Shown: piece after piece, positions 7,259 to 14,845 of the stretch
How the letters are laid out: each line of letters starts with the position of its first letter
How positions within the stretch are numbered: the stretch's first letter is position 1
Notes under the pieces: model-generated
The model's input: only the letters and a program-made list of their open reading frames with translations
What the model was told of the DNA's origin: nothing
Databases searched by the model: none
IMG/VR virus record: IMGVR_UViG_3300044796_000108
Location: 1-21,072 of that record
Source of the DNA: a virus
Reading direction: 5' to 3' (one strand)
DNA: 21,072 nucleotides
Position numbers and translations under genes: made by a program

Positions 7259-10200
7259 TACCGATCCTCGGTCTGGATGAACGCTTCAACCGCGCAGACC
7301 GTGCAGGGGTAGGGGCGGGTGATCTCCCACGCCGGCTGGCTGTTGAAGGTGTACGTGTCCTCCAGTGTATCCCAATAGACCCCCGAGTACAACTGGAGCT
7401 TCGTGTAGGCCGTGCCGCCGTCCGAGGCGAACGCGCACGGGTGCATAGTGACGAAGTCCGTTCCCCAGGAGACGCCCTGGGCGTTGTTGAATAGCATCGC
7501 CAGCATGTGCGTGCGGCGCGTCTTGCCGAGGGCCGGGCCGTTCTGCGCGCCGGTGTCCTGAGGCGACAACGGACGCAGCAGCTGGCCCTGACTGGTGAAG
7601 GCCGTGCCGATGCAGAAGGGCGTATAGAAAGGCGGCTCATCCGCCCCGCCGAAGTTCTGCTGACCGCTGTTTAAACCATTCGTGAACCAATTCTGCGTGG
7701 CGCGCCAGTAGACCTCGCCGGTGGTGTCGTCCGAGATGACCGTATTGAGCCCGGTATAGCCAGACGCCACGCTGCTGATCGAGCCGTTGGTGGTGTCCAC
7801 GGTGTACATGTTGCTGCCGTAGTTGTAGTTCAGACGGCCGGCGGTGATGTTGTTGAGCGTAATCTGCTCGCTGGTGCTCGGCGCGTAGGTCGAGGCCGTG
7901 GACCACTCCACGAACGCCGCGGTTCCCTGGACGTTGATCTTGGCGAGGTAGGTCTGGCTCTGGGTAGAGTTGATGAACAGGCCGATCAGGTTCCCGTCCG
8001 TCTGGTCGTAGGAGAAGCCAATGATGCTCACCGCGTCCGAGTTGGCCCAGCCGCTGTGGATGTTCGCCGCGGTGATGTGGCCGAGCGTGGTGGTCTCCAG
8101 CGACGCGCCGATCACGACGTGCTTGTAGAAGGCCAGCAGGTAGGTGGTCGCGCTCGCTGGCTGGCCCGCGCTGTAGAAGGTGTTGGCCGGGCCGGGCGCG
8201 ACGAAGGGGTACTTCTCGCTGATCCCGTAGCTCGGGCAGACCTGGAAGCCGGTGTTCGTGTCGATCACCGCGATGTAGGCCGTGCTCAGGCCAGAGGGGT
8301 TGGACGGGATCGCCTGATAGGTATACACGCCGACATGCACCGGGACGACCGGGGTGTAGGGCGAGGTCCCATTCCACGCGCGGTAGGGGTTGTTCACCGC
8401 GTTCACCGTCACGTCGGACTGACGCATCGGGTAGACGGTGCCCAGAGCGGCGTTGTAGTGGAAGCGCATCAGGCTGTAGTGGCCGTTGGCGTCGCCGCCC
8501 ATCAGACACCAATCGCCCGTGGCCGCGTCCAGGGTGCCGGGCGTCGAGGCCGCGTCGCCGTAGTTCCAGAGGTTCGAGCCGCTGTCCCACTCCGCAAGCT
8601 CGGCCTGGGTGTCCATGTTGTAGACCCGCACCCGGCATTCGCCGATCCCGGTCCCGCTATATTGCCACGCGGTCCAGACTAGCCGGCGCTTGAAGTCGGG
8701 CATGAAGACGGTGTCGCCCTCAGAGTGGGTGTTGATGTACTCCAGCGACGTGTTGGTCTTGGACACCGGCGGCCCGCCGCCCCAGATGATCGGGGTGCCG
8801 ACACCGTCCGCGGACAGGCTCTCCAGCCACGCCTTGGTCAGGAGGCTCGTGCCTTGACCGACCGGGACGTCAACAGTGCCGCCGGTGGTGACGGTGAAGG
8901 AGCCCATGTCCACGCCACCGGCCACCACGTCCACCGTCTGGCCAGCCATCAGGCCGAGGCCATACAGACGCACCTTGTCCGGGGAGCCGGTGATGTAGCT
9001 CGCACCAGCGGGTTGCAGACCGCCGTCCACGAACCAGCCGCTCTGGATGGTGTCGTCCTCATCGAACATCTGGTGCATGCGCTCCACGTAGCAGACGAGC
9101 GTCGTGGGGTCTTGGGTGACGAGGGTCAGGGTGTCGGTGTTGCCGTCCTCCGTGCCGCCCGAGCTGATCGAGAGCACCGTGCGGCCCGAGCCGAGCGTGT
9201 GGCGGTGCCAGCCGACGATGCTGGCCGGCTGGGTGGCGAAGGGGCTCTCCCGGCGGTAGGTGACGCCGATCAGCTGGCCGTCATTGGTCAGCGCCCAGAT
9301 GCAGGGCCACTTCTCCTCCTGATAGGCGATCTCCTTGATCCCCTTCTTAGTCAGGTGCTTACCGCGCTTCGTGAGGTTCGAGGCGCTGTACTTGCCGCTG
9401 TACACGTCGGCGATGTACTCCAGCAGCTTGAGGGAGCCGCGCTGGACGAAGCTGATGCTCAGGCCGGTGCGTCGGGGCTGCACGTCGGCGCAGCCGTACT
9501 TGCTGTTCCGGTGGGCCTGAATGCTCGTGGGCGTGATCGGGTCGGTCAGGTTGCTCGCCTGGATCGACCACTCGCCGCCCTTGGTGCCCATGACGACGCC
9601 CTGGTGGTCCGGGATGCACCAATAGATCGTGTTCGCGTCGTCGGCCTCCAGCGGGAAGGCGACGGCGTTATCGTCGGTGACGGTGCTGTCGTATTCGCTC
9701 GGGGCGAAGGATAGCGTGGCCGCCGGCTCATTAGCCTCCGTGCCGTCAATGCGGTTGGGCTGCGCGCCGGCCAGATAGAAGCGGCCCAGGTGGAAGCAGC
9801 CTGACGAGGGGTACGACGTGCCGGTGTAGAGGCCCAGCGCCCACTGAGTGATCGGCTGCACCGTGCCGCCGTTGGTCAGCGTGCCGCCCTTGTCGAAGAC
9901 GGTCATCTGGGTCGCCGAGTTGACCGCATTGATCTCGCCCCACAGCCAGCTGGCGACTTGGGTGTTGCCGACGACCGCTTCCCAGCTGGTGGGGCTGGTG
10001 TCGGGCTCCGCGCCGGTGCTGTTGGCGATGGCTTGGTAGTAGGCGTTGTTGTAGGTGACGTAGTTGCCGGTCACGTAGGCCGTGCCGCTGGCCCACGCCA
10101 CGGGCTCCGACCAGATGCGAACCATCCGGCCGATATCGCTCGCCTGGAAGCCCAGACCATCATTGACGCCGGGGTAGCCGGTGGTGCTAGCCCAGAAGGT

Positions 10201-11130
10201 GGGCGAGCTGCTGGGCGTGTTGCCGCTGTTCGTGTCCGACAGCGACTGATAGCGGGTGCCGCTGTAGACGACGGTGTCGCCGTAGTTGTAGTTCGTGGTC
10301 GAGGCCCACGTCGGATAGGTCAGGTTCCACTCCGAGCCCGTGACCCACGTCAGCTGGGCGAGGTTCCCGATGAAGTCGTCATAGGGGCCATCTTCGAGGA
10401 TCGCGGCCCCCAGGGTGAACACCGCGTCCTGGGTCGCGCTGGGCTCGGTCGCCACGAGCTTCTGCGGCGGGTGCGCGCCGTCCACGAGGATCGCCTGATC
10501 CTGGCTCTGGATCAGCACGACGTTCGGGATATCGGCCTCACCCCAGACGGTAGTGAAGTCGGTGATGCGGCCGACCGAGCCGGGGTTGTTGACCCACGTG
10601 ATCGTGCTGCCGTCGAAGGGCTGGTTCGTGATCGGGTCATAGATCGCGAACGTGGTGGTCGAGAGGACCTGAATTTGGAACTCGCGGTTGCACAGGAGGA
10701 GCGCGGCAGTGAGCTGCGACGCCGGGCCAGTCAGGAAGACGACGCTGTCGCCGGTGTTCCAGCCGTGCGTCCCCGCGGTCGTGATCACTGCCGGCTTAGC
10801 AGTGCTGATGCCGGTGATGGCCTGCGGGTTGAGGTCCAGCAGGTAGCCGCCGGTGTCGGTGATGAACCGCGCGTGGCCGGGGGTCAGGATCAGGTCGTAG
10901 GGATCGTTGGCATTGAAGGCGAAGCTCAACGTCCGGCCGGGGAAGCCGTTCTTGGTGACACCCAGCGTCTCAGTGCCCGAGCGGCGGTTCCACGCGCCCT
11001 CCTCAATCGGCATCCCGTTGAGGCAGACGTTTAAACCCTGCTTGTACTCGGGGTCATCGGCGCGGCCTTGGGCGAGCGGGGTCCATTCGCCGGACAGGAA
11101 CGATCCTTGGAAGTATGACGCCTTGGCCAT
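7258..11130 (-). CDS. Tail tubular protein B / nozzle, T7 gp12-like, with inserted domains
   Basis: A 1290-residue tail nozzle protein, against 794 in T7 gp12. The N-terminus has the family signature: FLSGEWTPLAQGRAD, then YKQGLNVCLNG, then a GAWNRRSGT segment. Two chitin-binding-like (CBM5/12-type) modules sit at residues about 273-316 and 346-386 (YNYGDTVVYSGTRYQSL; YVTGNYVTYNNAYYQAI). The family's core continues to about residue 765 (QTVDVVAGGVDMGSFTV). Its usual C-terminal part resumes only at about 1166 (PFYTPFCIGTAF, QNGPALGKTRRTHMLAML, ending PYPCTVCAVEAFIQTEDR). The intervening 400 residues look like an extra beta-rich domain. The ATG overlaps the gp11-like stop as TGATG. The protein closes the tail and carries fibres in T7. 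The extra domains are inferred to be surface-exposed binding or stabilising modules. Confidence 0.88.
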   Translation of the reverse strand: MAKASYFQGSFLSGEWTPLAQGRADDPEYKQGLNVCLNGMPIEEGAWNRRSGTETLGVTKNGFPGRTLSFAFNANDPYDLILTPGHARFITDTGGYLLDLNPQAITGISTAKPAVITTAGTHGWNTGDSVVFLTGPASQLTAALLLCNREFQIQVLSTTTFAIYDPITNQPFDGSTITWVNNPGSVGRITDFTTVWGEADIPNVVLIQSQDQAILVDGAHPPQKLVATEPSATQDAVFTLGAAILEDGPYDDFIGNLAQLTWVTGSEWNLTYPTWASTTNYNYGDTVVYSGTRYQSLSDTNSGNTPSSSPTFWASTTGYPGVNDGLGFQASDIGRMVRIWSEPVAWASGTAYVTGNYVTYNNAYYQAIANSTGAEPDTSPTSWEAVVGNTQVASWLWGEINAVNSATQMTVFDKGGTLTNGGTVQPITQWALGLYTGTSYPSSGCFHLGRFYLAGAQPNRIDGTEANEPAATLSFAPSEYDSTVTDDNAVAFPLEADDANTIYWCIPDHQGVVMGTKGGEWSIQASNLTDPITPTSIQAHRNSKYGCADVQPRRTGLSISFVQRGSLKLLEYIADVYSGKYSASNLTKRGKHLTKKGIKEIAYQEEKWPCIWALTNDGQLIGVTYRRESPFATQPASIVGWHRHTLGSGRTVLSISSGGTEDGNTDTLTLVTQDPTTLVCYVERMHQMFDEDDTIQSGWFVDGGLQPAGASYITGSPDKVRLYGLGLMAGQTVDVVAGGVDMGSFTVTTGGTVDVPVGQGTSLLTKAWLESLSADGVGTPIIWGGGPPVSKTNTSLEYINTHSEGDTVFMPDFKRRLVWTAWQYSGTGIGECRVRVYNMDTQAELAEWDSGSNLWNYGDAASTPGTLDAATGDWCLMGGDANGHYSLMRFHYNAALGTVYPMRQSDVTVNAVNNPYRAWNGTSPYTPVVPVHVGVYTYQAIPSNPSGLSTAYIAVIDTNTGFQVCPSYGISEKYPFVAPGPANTFYSAGQPASATTYLLAFYKHVVIGASLETTTLGHITAANIHSGWANSDAVSIIGFSYDQTDGNLIGLFINSTQSQTYLAKINVQGTAAFVEWSTASTYAPSTSEQITLNNITAGRLNYNYGSNMYTVDTTNGSISSVASGYTGLNTVISDDTTGEVYWRATQNWFTNGLNSGQQNFGGADEPPFYTPFCIGTAFTSQGQLLRPLSPQDTGAQNGPALGKTRRTHMLAMLFNNAQGVSWGTDFVTMHPCAFASDGGTAYTKLQLYSGVYWDTLEDTYTFNSQPAWEITRPYPCTVCAVEAFIQTEDR

Positions 11131-12293
11131 CAGATGCGACAGGTGATCCAGTCGTCTTCGGGCGGCTCAGTCGGGCCTTCCTCGATCCCGTTGACGGTGC
11201 GGGCTTCGCCCATGAATTGCTTGTAAATTTGCCCGATCTCGCCGAGCTTCTCCCCGGACTGAGTGATGGTCTCGCAGGTCTCCAGCGCCATGCGAGCGGC
11301 CAGCCCCTCGCAGAACATAGGGTCGAACTGCGGCACCGCGCTCACGTCCGCGGCGAAGCGGAAGATCACCGGCTCGCTGGTGCGGGTGGTGAACACGCCG
11401 TTCTCGTAGGTCCAGTCGTCGTACATGCGACCGGTGGGCGCGCCCAGGAAGCTGGTGGCTCCCGCCTTGGGGTCCTGCGGAGCCGTCCGCAGGTAGCCGT
11501 TGGGCAGCATGTAGACGTTGCGCGAGGACGACTGCGTCGCCGGCCCGGAACCCACCGGGTAGAGGAACTGGATTTCCGTCAGGGTCGCGCCGGTCAGCGT
11601 GTACCAATTCGAGGAGGGCGGCTGGTCGATATTGTTGTCGATCAGCGACAGGTAGACGTTGTTGCTGGTGTCGTACACCAACTCGCCCGAGTAGTAGGGG
11701 TTGGGCGTGGGCGCGAGGCCGATCTTCGTCCAGTGAACGCCGCCATCCGTGGTCGGGTTGTTATTCAGGTTTCCGTTGACCGCAGAGGCGTACAAGTAGC
11801 CGTCCGAACCGATGGCCTGATCACCCAGGGCGTAGTTGGTGGTCGAAGACCACTCGACCGGGCCGCCCTGGCTGGAGCCCGAAGCCCACGGTAGCGCCAC
11901 GACGGGGCCGAAGTATTGCGCCCAATTCACGTAGTCGGTGCCCGGCGTGTTCCCCATATTCGAGGCCACGAGGCTATAATAGATCACGCCGTTGTAGGTG
12001 ACGACCGCGCCGAAGTTGTAGCTAGTGCCACTGGCCCAGGCCGAGAAGGTCACGCGCATGGACGTGGTGCCCAGCGGGCGCAGGACGGCCTTGCGGATGC
12101 TGAACATCCAGACATTCCGGCGCAGCTCGGCGACCCGCAGCTTGTCGTAGACGAAGAACATCTCCGAGCACTGCTTCGTGTCGTCCCCGCCGTTGGCGAC
12201 GGTGTTGAAGACGCTGATGCGCTTCGCGCCGCCGAGCCCGAGCCGGCCACAGGCGCGGTTGGCGATGTCAATGGGGGCGGTGAAGACAGACAT
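11130..12293 (-). CDS. Tail tubular protein A / head-tail adaptor, T7 gp11-like, with three carbohydrate-binding-like repeats
   Basis: A 387-residue homologue of the T7 gp11 adaptor (196 residues), which joins portal to nozzle. The family's helical N-terminus is clear (IDIANRACGRLGL, then VYDKLRVAELRRNVWMFSIR to about residue 80). It resumes after residue 240 with NVYMLPNGYLR, EPVIFRFAADVSAVPQFDPMF and a helical C-terminus. Between them, at about 84-235, lie three tandem aromatic modules with the W-x-x-x-x-x-Y-x-x-G-x-x-V-x-Y pattern of CBM5/12 chitin-binding domains: FSAWASGTSYNFGAVVTYNG; VEWSSTTNYALGDQAIGSDG; YYSGELVYDTSNNVYLSLID. The same module type occurs in the next gene. The ATG is preceded by TTAGGAG nine bases upstream. 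The stop overlaps the nozzle start. Confidence 0.88.
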   Translation of the reverse strand: MSVFTAPIDIANRACGRLGLGGAKRISVFNTVANGGDDTKQCSEMFFVYDKLRVAELRRNVWMFSIRKAVLRPLGTTSMRVTFSAWASGTSYNFGAVVTYNGVIYYSLVASNMGNTPGTDYVNWAQYFGPVVALPWASGSSQGGPVEWSSTTNYALGDQAIGSDGYLYASAVNGNLNNNPTTDGGVHWTKIGLAPTPNPYYSGELVYDTSNNVYLSLIDNNIDQPPSSNWYTLTGATLTEIQFLYPVGSGPATQSSSRNVYMLPNGYLRTAPQDPKAGATSFLGAPTGRMYDDWTYENGVFTTRTSEPVIFRFAADVSAVPQFDPMFCEGLAARMALETCETITQSGEKLGEIGQIYKQFMGEARTVNGIEEGPTEPPEDDWITCRI

Positions 12294-12318
12294 TCGGGAC
12301 GGCTCCTAAGCCCGACCC

Positions 12319-12594
12319 TTAGTCGTTGGGGATGCGGGCCAGCGTAACATACGCGCCGGACGCGCCGGACGCAAGGACGAGTTGCACCTGACCGGGCGGC
12401 AGCTGCACGGTCGCGTAGGTCGTGCTCGGCGTTGCGGCCAGGATTTGGTTCGTCCCGTCGCTGATGTTCAGCGCAGGGGACGTGCCCAGGGTGCCGGCAC
12501 AGAGGATGGCATAGAGACCACCATTCACCTGGGCGGCGGTGGTCAGCGCGCCAGTCTGGTTCGAGGCCAGTCGGACTACGTCAGCGGTACGCAT
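12319..12594 (-). CDS. Small beta-rich virion-type protein, unknown function
   Basis: A 91-residue protein between the capsid block and the gp11-like adaptor. It is beta-rich, with many Thr, Ala and Gly residues, and reads like a compact sandwich (GGLYAILCAGT, ATVQLPPGQVQLVLASG, AYVTLARIP). It has no signal peptide or catalytic motif. The ATG follows TAAGGAG with an eight-base spacer, and that TAA is the stop of the preceding gene, so it is probably translated by re-initiation. Genes in this position in related phages are often minor head or head-completion proteins, but I do not recognise the family. Confidence 0.72.
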   Translation of the reverse strand: MRTADVVRLASNQTGALTTAAQVNGGLYAILCAGTLGTSPALNISDGTNQILAATPSTTYATVQLPPGQVQLVLASGASGAYVTLARIPND

Positions 12595-12606
12595 CGGGCG
12601 GGCTCC

Positions 12607-12813
12607 TTAGAGGCCGGGGAACTCGCTGTAGCGCGGGTCCAGAAGGCGGTTGCGGATGGCGCGGATCGCCAACTCCACGTCCTTGCGGGTCGGGGTGTTG
12701 GTGCTCAGAACGCGCAGCTCGAAGTCCGCCGAAGCGGTGCTGGACGAGCCCACCACGACGGCGTCGGCCGAGACACCGGCTCCGCGGGTCGTGCTGTAGT
12801 AGAGGTTCGCCAT
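12607..12813 (-). CDS. Small virion-associated hypothetical protein (paralogue of the gene just upstream)
   Basis: A 68-residue protein made of a short strand, a Ser/Ala-rich loop, a strand pair around TASADFELRVLS and a C-terminal helix (RKDVELAIRAIRNRLLD) ending in FPGL. The pattern MA-x-x-Y, A-S-x-D-F, helix, F-x-P recurs in the adjacent 66-residue gene, which suggests an ancient tandem duplication. The ATG is preceded by TAAGGAA at eight bases, and that TAA is the upstream gene's stop. I do not recognise a family. Location and size suggest a minor capsid or head-completion component. Confidence 0.7.
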   Translation of the reverse strand: MANLYYSTTRGAGVSADAVVVGSSSTASADFELRVLSTNTPTRKDVELAIRAIRNRLLDPRYSEFPGL

Positions 12814-12825
12814 GGGTCGGGTTCC

Positions 12826-13026
12826 TTACGGAGTGAAGAAGCTGGAGCCCCGGCCGGACGCCAGGATGCTGTCCAGGGCGGCCTTGAGCTTGGTGAGGGT
12901 CGTAACCTTCGTGTCGTCGTAGGTGAACGTGAAGTCACCGGAGGCGGCCGAGGCATGGTTCGCGGTGGCTTGCTGGGTATCCCCAACCTTGAGCCCCATC
13001 GTCCCGTTGATGTACCGCGTCGCCAC
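12826..13026 (-). CDS. Small virion-associated hypothetical protein (first of a paralogous pair)
   Basis: A 66-residue protein starting at a GTG with AGGAG eight bases upstream. No in-frame ATG fits better. It has a beta-hairpin segment (ASGDFTFTYDDTKVTTLT) followed by a helix (KLKAALDSILASG) and a C-terminal FFTP. The organisation parallels the following 68-residue gene. It is the first gene after the long inverted repeat that follows the capsid-associated gene. The function is unknown, and a structural role is inferred from location only. Confidence 0.68.
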   Translation of the reverse strand: MATRYINGTMGLKVGDTQQATANHASAASGDFTFTYDDTKVTTLTKLKAALDSILASGRGSSFFTP

Positions 13027-13045
13027 TGATCAATCTCCTGTTGGG

Positions 13046-13104
13046 TTCCGCCCCCGGCCGAGGAGGCGATGCGCGGAGGACAGGCGCGCGAGCCGGGGGC
13101 GGAA
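13046..13104 (-). terminator. Perfect 13-bp inverted repeat after capsid-associated gene (possible terminator or attenuator)
   Basis: Arms at 13046-13058 and 13092-13104 (TTCCGCCCCCGGC and its exact complement) enclose a 33-base GC-rich loop. The repeat begins five bases after the TAA of the upstream gene. There is no U-tract after the stem in either direction, so it is not a textbook intrinsic terminator. RNA processing, mRNA-end protection or partial attenuation are alternatives. Confidence 0.4.
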
Positions 13105-13109
13105 ACTCG

Positions 13110-13658
13110 TTACTGGCCGACGACGTAGTTGCAGGTCACGCCGACGTTGTGGGAGGCCGCCGTATTCGCGGCGGTATGGACCGCGACCACGATGTCGAAG
13201 TAGCCGCCCGGATCGGACGACAGGCCGGCGGCGGACCAGAGCGGCTTGTTCTGGTTGGCGACGCCGAAGCTCTCCAGGATGTCGTACACGCCCGCGCCGT
13301 AAGCGCCGGTCAGCGCGGCAGCGAACAGGTTGACCGAGATGGATGCGCCTTGGTTGGCGACCGAAGTGCCATCCATGGTGCTGTCGGAGTAGTAGAGGCC
13401 GACGTCCCAGGCCAGCGACGGGGAGCCGCTGTCCAGCGCCGCGTCGTTACGCAGCTGGAGGTTCTTGATCTTGGCGTTGGTCGGAACCCGCAGCACCTTG
13501 TAGGTCGAGCTGGTCGAGACCAGACCGCCGGTGGTGGGCGTGAAGTAGTCGGAGACGTTGCGGGTCTCGCCGACGCCGCCTTCACCCGCCGTATTCGGCG
13601 TGACCGGAACGGTGTCCAGGTTGGTGATCGAGGCGGACTTGAGGGTATCAGCAGTCAT
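13110..13658 (-). CDS. Putative capsid-associated (decoration-type) protein
   Basis: A 182-residue, beta-rich protein directly downstream of the major capsid gene. Low-complexity Thr/Gly/Ser segments alternate with hydrophobic strands (KVLRVPTNAKIKNLQLRND; LAWDVGLYYSD; GYFDIVVAVHTAANTAASHN). It has no signal peptide, membrane segment or active-site motif. The ATG has AAGGAA seven bases upstream. Placement between capsid and tail-adaptor genes, with hairpins on both sides, suggests a protein made in quantity as a head decoration or cement protein. I do not recognise a named family, so the role is inferred from context. Confidence 0.7.
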   Translation of the reverse strand: MTADTLKSASITNLDTVPVTPNTAGEGGVGETRNVSDYFTPTTGGLVSTSSTYKVLRVPTNAKIKNLQLRNDAALDSGSPSLAWDVGLYYSDSTMDGTSVANQGASISVNLFAAALTGAYGAGVYDILESFGVANQNKPLWSAAGLSSDPGGYFDIVVAVHTAANTAASHNVGVTCNYVVGQ

Positions 13659-13687
13659 GTTCGTGTTCCTTCAGACCGGAGAGGATA

Positions 13688-13713
13688 GGGCGGGCCTTCT
13701 TTACGACCCGCCC
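13688..13713 (-). terminator. GC-rich hairpin after major capsid gene (possible terminator or attenuator)
   Basis: A 7-bp inverted repeat, GGGCGGG / CCCGCCC, with a 12-base loop. It starts seven bases after the capsid stop codon on the minus strand. The downstream bases (TATCCTCTC) are only weakly U-rich, so termination would be partial. The context TAACGAGCTT before this hairpin resembles TAACGAGTTT before the next gene's hairpin. Confidence 0.4.
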
Positions 13714-13720
13714 AAGCTCG

Positions 13721-14635
13721 TTACGGAGTGATGTCGGCCCCCGTGGTGTCGGCGGCCAGGATTTGGATGACCTTGCCGGGTTGAGTGCGCGTGGCACCGT
13801 AGGAAGCCTGGGTGAGCAGCTGGTAGGGCCGGCCAGACAGGTCCGAACGGATGTCCACGTAGTTGGACAGGTCCTTCCACATGCCCAGGTACATGCCGCT
13901 CTTGACGAAGGCGATGCACTGGCGGAGGTTGGACGACACGGTCAGGCGCTCGGACACGACGATGTCGAAGCCGAGGAAGCGCTTGACCCGCCCGTCCACC
14001 AGGACCGGCTTGTCGTTGTACTCCCGCGAGACGAACTCGACTTGGTTCAGCATGTCGGAGACTTGCTTCGAACCCACGACCAGGGTCGGGGGGTCCATGT
14101 CGAGGTCGTTGTGGTAGTGCTGGAGGATGCGCTGCGCTTCGATGATCTTCGCGGACGTCATGCCGACCGAGGAGGCTGCACCGAAGGTATCGCTCACCTG
14201 GAAGTTGGCGGTCGAGAAGGTCTCGGGCGACAGACCCGCGGCGTCCTGACCCACTTGGGCGGTGCCGAAGGCGGCGGCGATGATGGCGTCGTCCCATGCA
14301 CGGCCAACGGCGTTACCCGCGTTCTGCACGTACTTGGACTTCGGGTCCACGATGGTCTTCAGCTCGTCAAAGCTGTCGATCAGCTGCGGAAGCTCACCGT
14401 CCTGAGGGAACACCCAGCGCCGGGTGAAGTCCGCGTCCACGCGGTTCAGCGGGGCGAAGCGGCCGGCGGGGGCCTTCATCTGGACAGCGCCGACTTGGTT
14501 GATCGGCGACGCTTGCTTACCGACGTGGAAGCCCTCTTCGAGCTTGCCACGGAGCTTGGAGCCCATTTGCTGGAGCTTCAGCTCCAGGTTGGTCGAGAAT
14601 TGGGTCGTCCACAGCTTGTAAAGGTTCTCGGACAT
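13721..14635 (-). CDS. Major capsid protein
   Basis: The coat protein, 304 residues from the preferred ATG. An in-frame GTG 12 bases upstream (14647) would add four residues, but it abuts the GGGA of the Shine-Dalgarno site (AGGGAG, 11 bases before the ATG), so the ATG is favoured. The pattern fits the HK97-fold 'phage capsid' group: a helical N-terminus, DADFTRRWVFPQDGELPQLI, then KSKYVQNAGNAVGRAWDDAI, TLVVGSKQVSDMLNQ, GFDIVVSERL and FVKSGMYLGMWKD. It follows the scaffold gene, as in T7, and has its own promoter-like sequence and long leader. I saw no slippery site near the 3' end that would give a T7 gp10B-type extension. Confidence 0.88.
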   Translation of the reverse strand: MSENLYKLWTTQFSTNLELKLQQMGSKLRGKLEEGFHVGKQASPINQVGAVQMKAPAGRFAPLNRVDADFTRRWVFPQDGELPQLIDSFDELKTIVDPKSKYVQNAGNAVGRAWDDAIIAAAFGTAQVGQDAAGLSPETFSTANFQVSDTFGAASSVGMTSAKIIEAQRILQHYHNDLDMDPPTLVVGSKQVSDMLNQVEFVSREYNDKPVLVDGRVKRFLGFDIVVSERLTVSSNLRQCIAFVKSGMYLGMWKDLSNYVDIRSDLSGRPYQLLTQASYGATRTQPGKVIQILAADTTGADITP

Positions 14636-14845
14636 GGCCTGTGCCACTCCCTGAATGATGTTTCAGCAAGTGGCTTGTCCTTACGGGGCCGTGAACACCC
14701 ATCCGCCGCCGAGCGGTTATGAATGGGGGCTGGCCCGACCCCCGCCGGCTCCCCGATGTCGCGCACGCAGGGGGCCGCCGCGGGCCGCTCAGAATTCCCT
14801 CCCCCTGCGCGAGCCGGGGGAAGGGACCCGAGTGCCAGCCTGAGT
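14636..14845 (-). other. GC-rich untranslated leader of capsid transcript
   Basis: No gene is supportable in this gap. On the minus strand it carries two inverted repeats. One at 14797-14824 has a 9-bp stem (one G-U pair) and a 10-base loop, and would lie close to the 5' end of a transcript started at the adjacent promoter. The other, at 14725-14743, pairs GGGGG with CCCCC around nine bases. Short open frames here look like shadows: they overlap the capsid start or lack a ribosome site. The inferred role is mRNA stabilisation or translational control. Confidence 0.45.

Noticed and set aside
13721-13800. T7 gp10A/10B-like programmed frameshift at the end of the capsid gene
   Set aside because: No slippery heptamer was seen near the capsid stop, and the following bases form a hairpin and non-coding spacer rather than an extension in another frame.
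14578-14766. A 62-codon minus-strand open frame in the capsid leader
   Set aside because: It overlaps the capsid start out of frame, lacks a convincing Shine-Dalgarno site and has atypical composition, so the leader is treated as non-coding.
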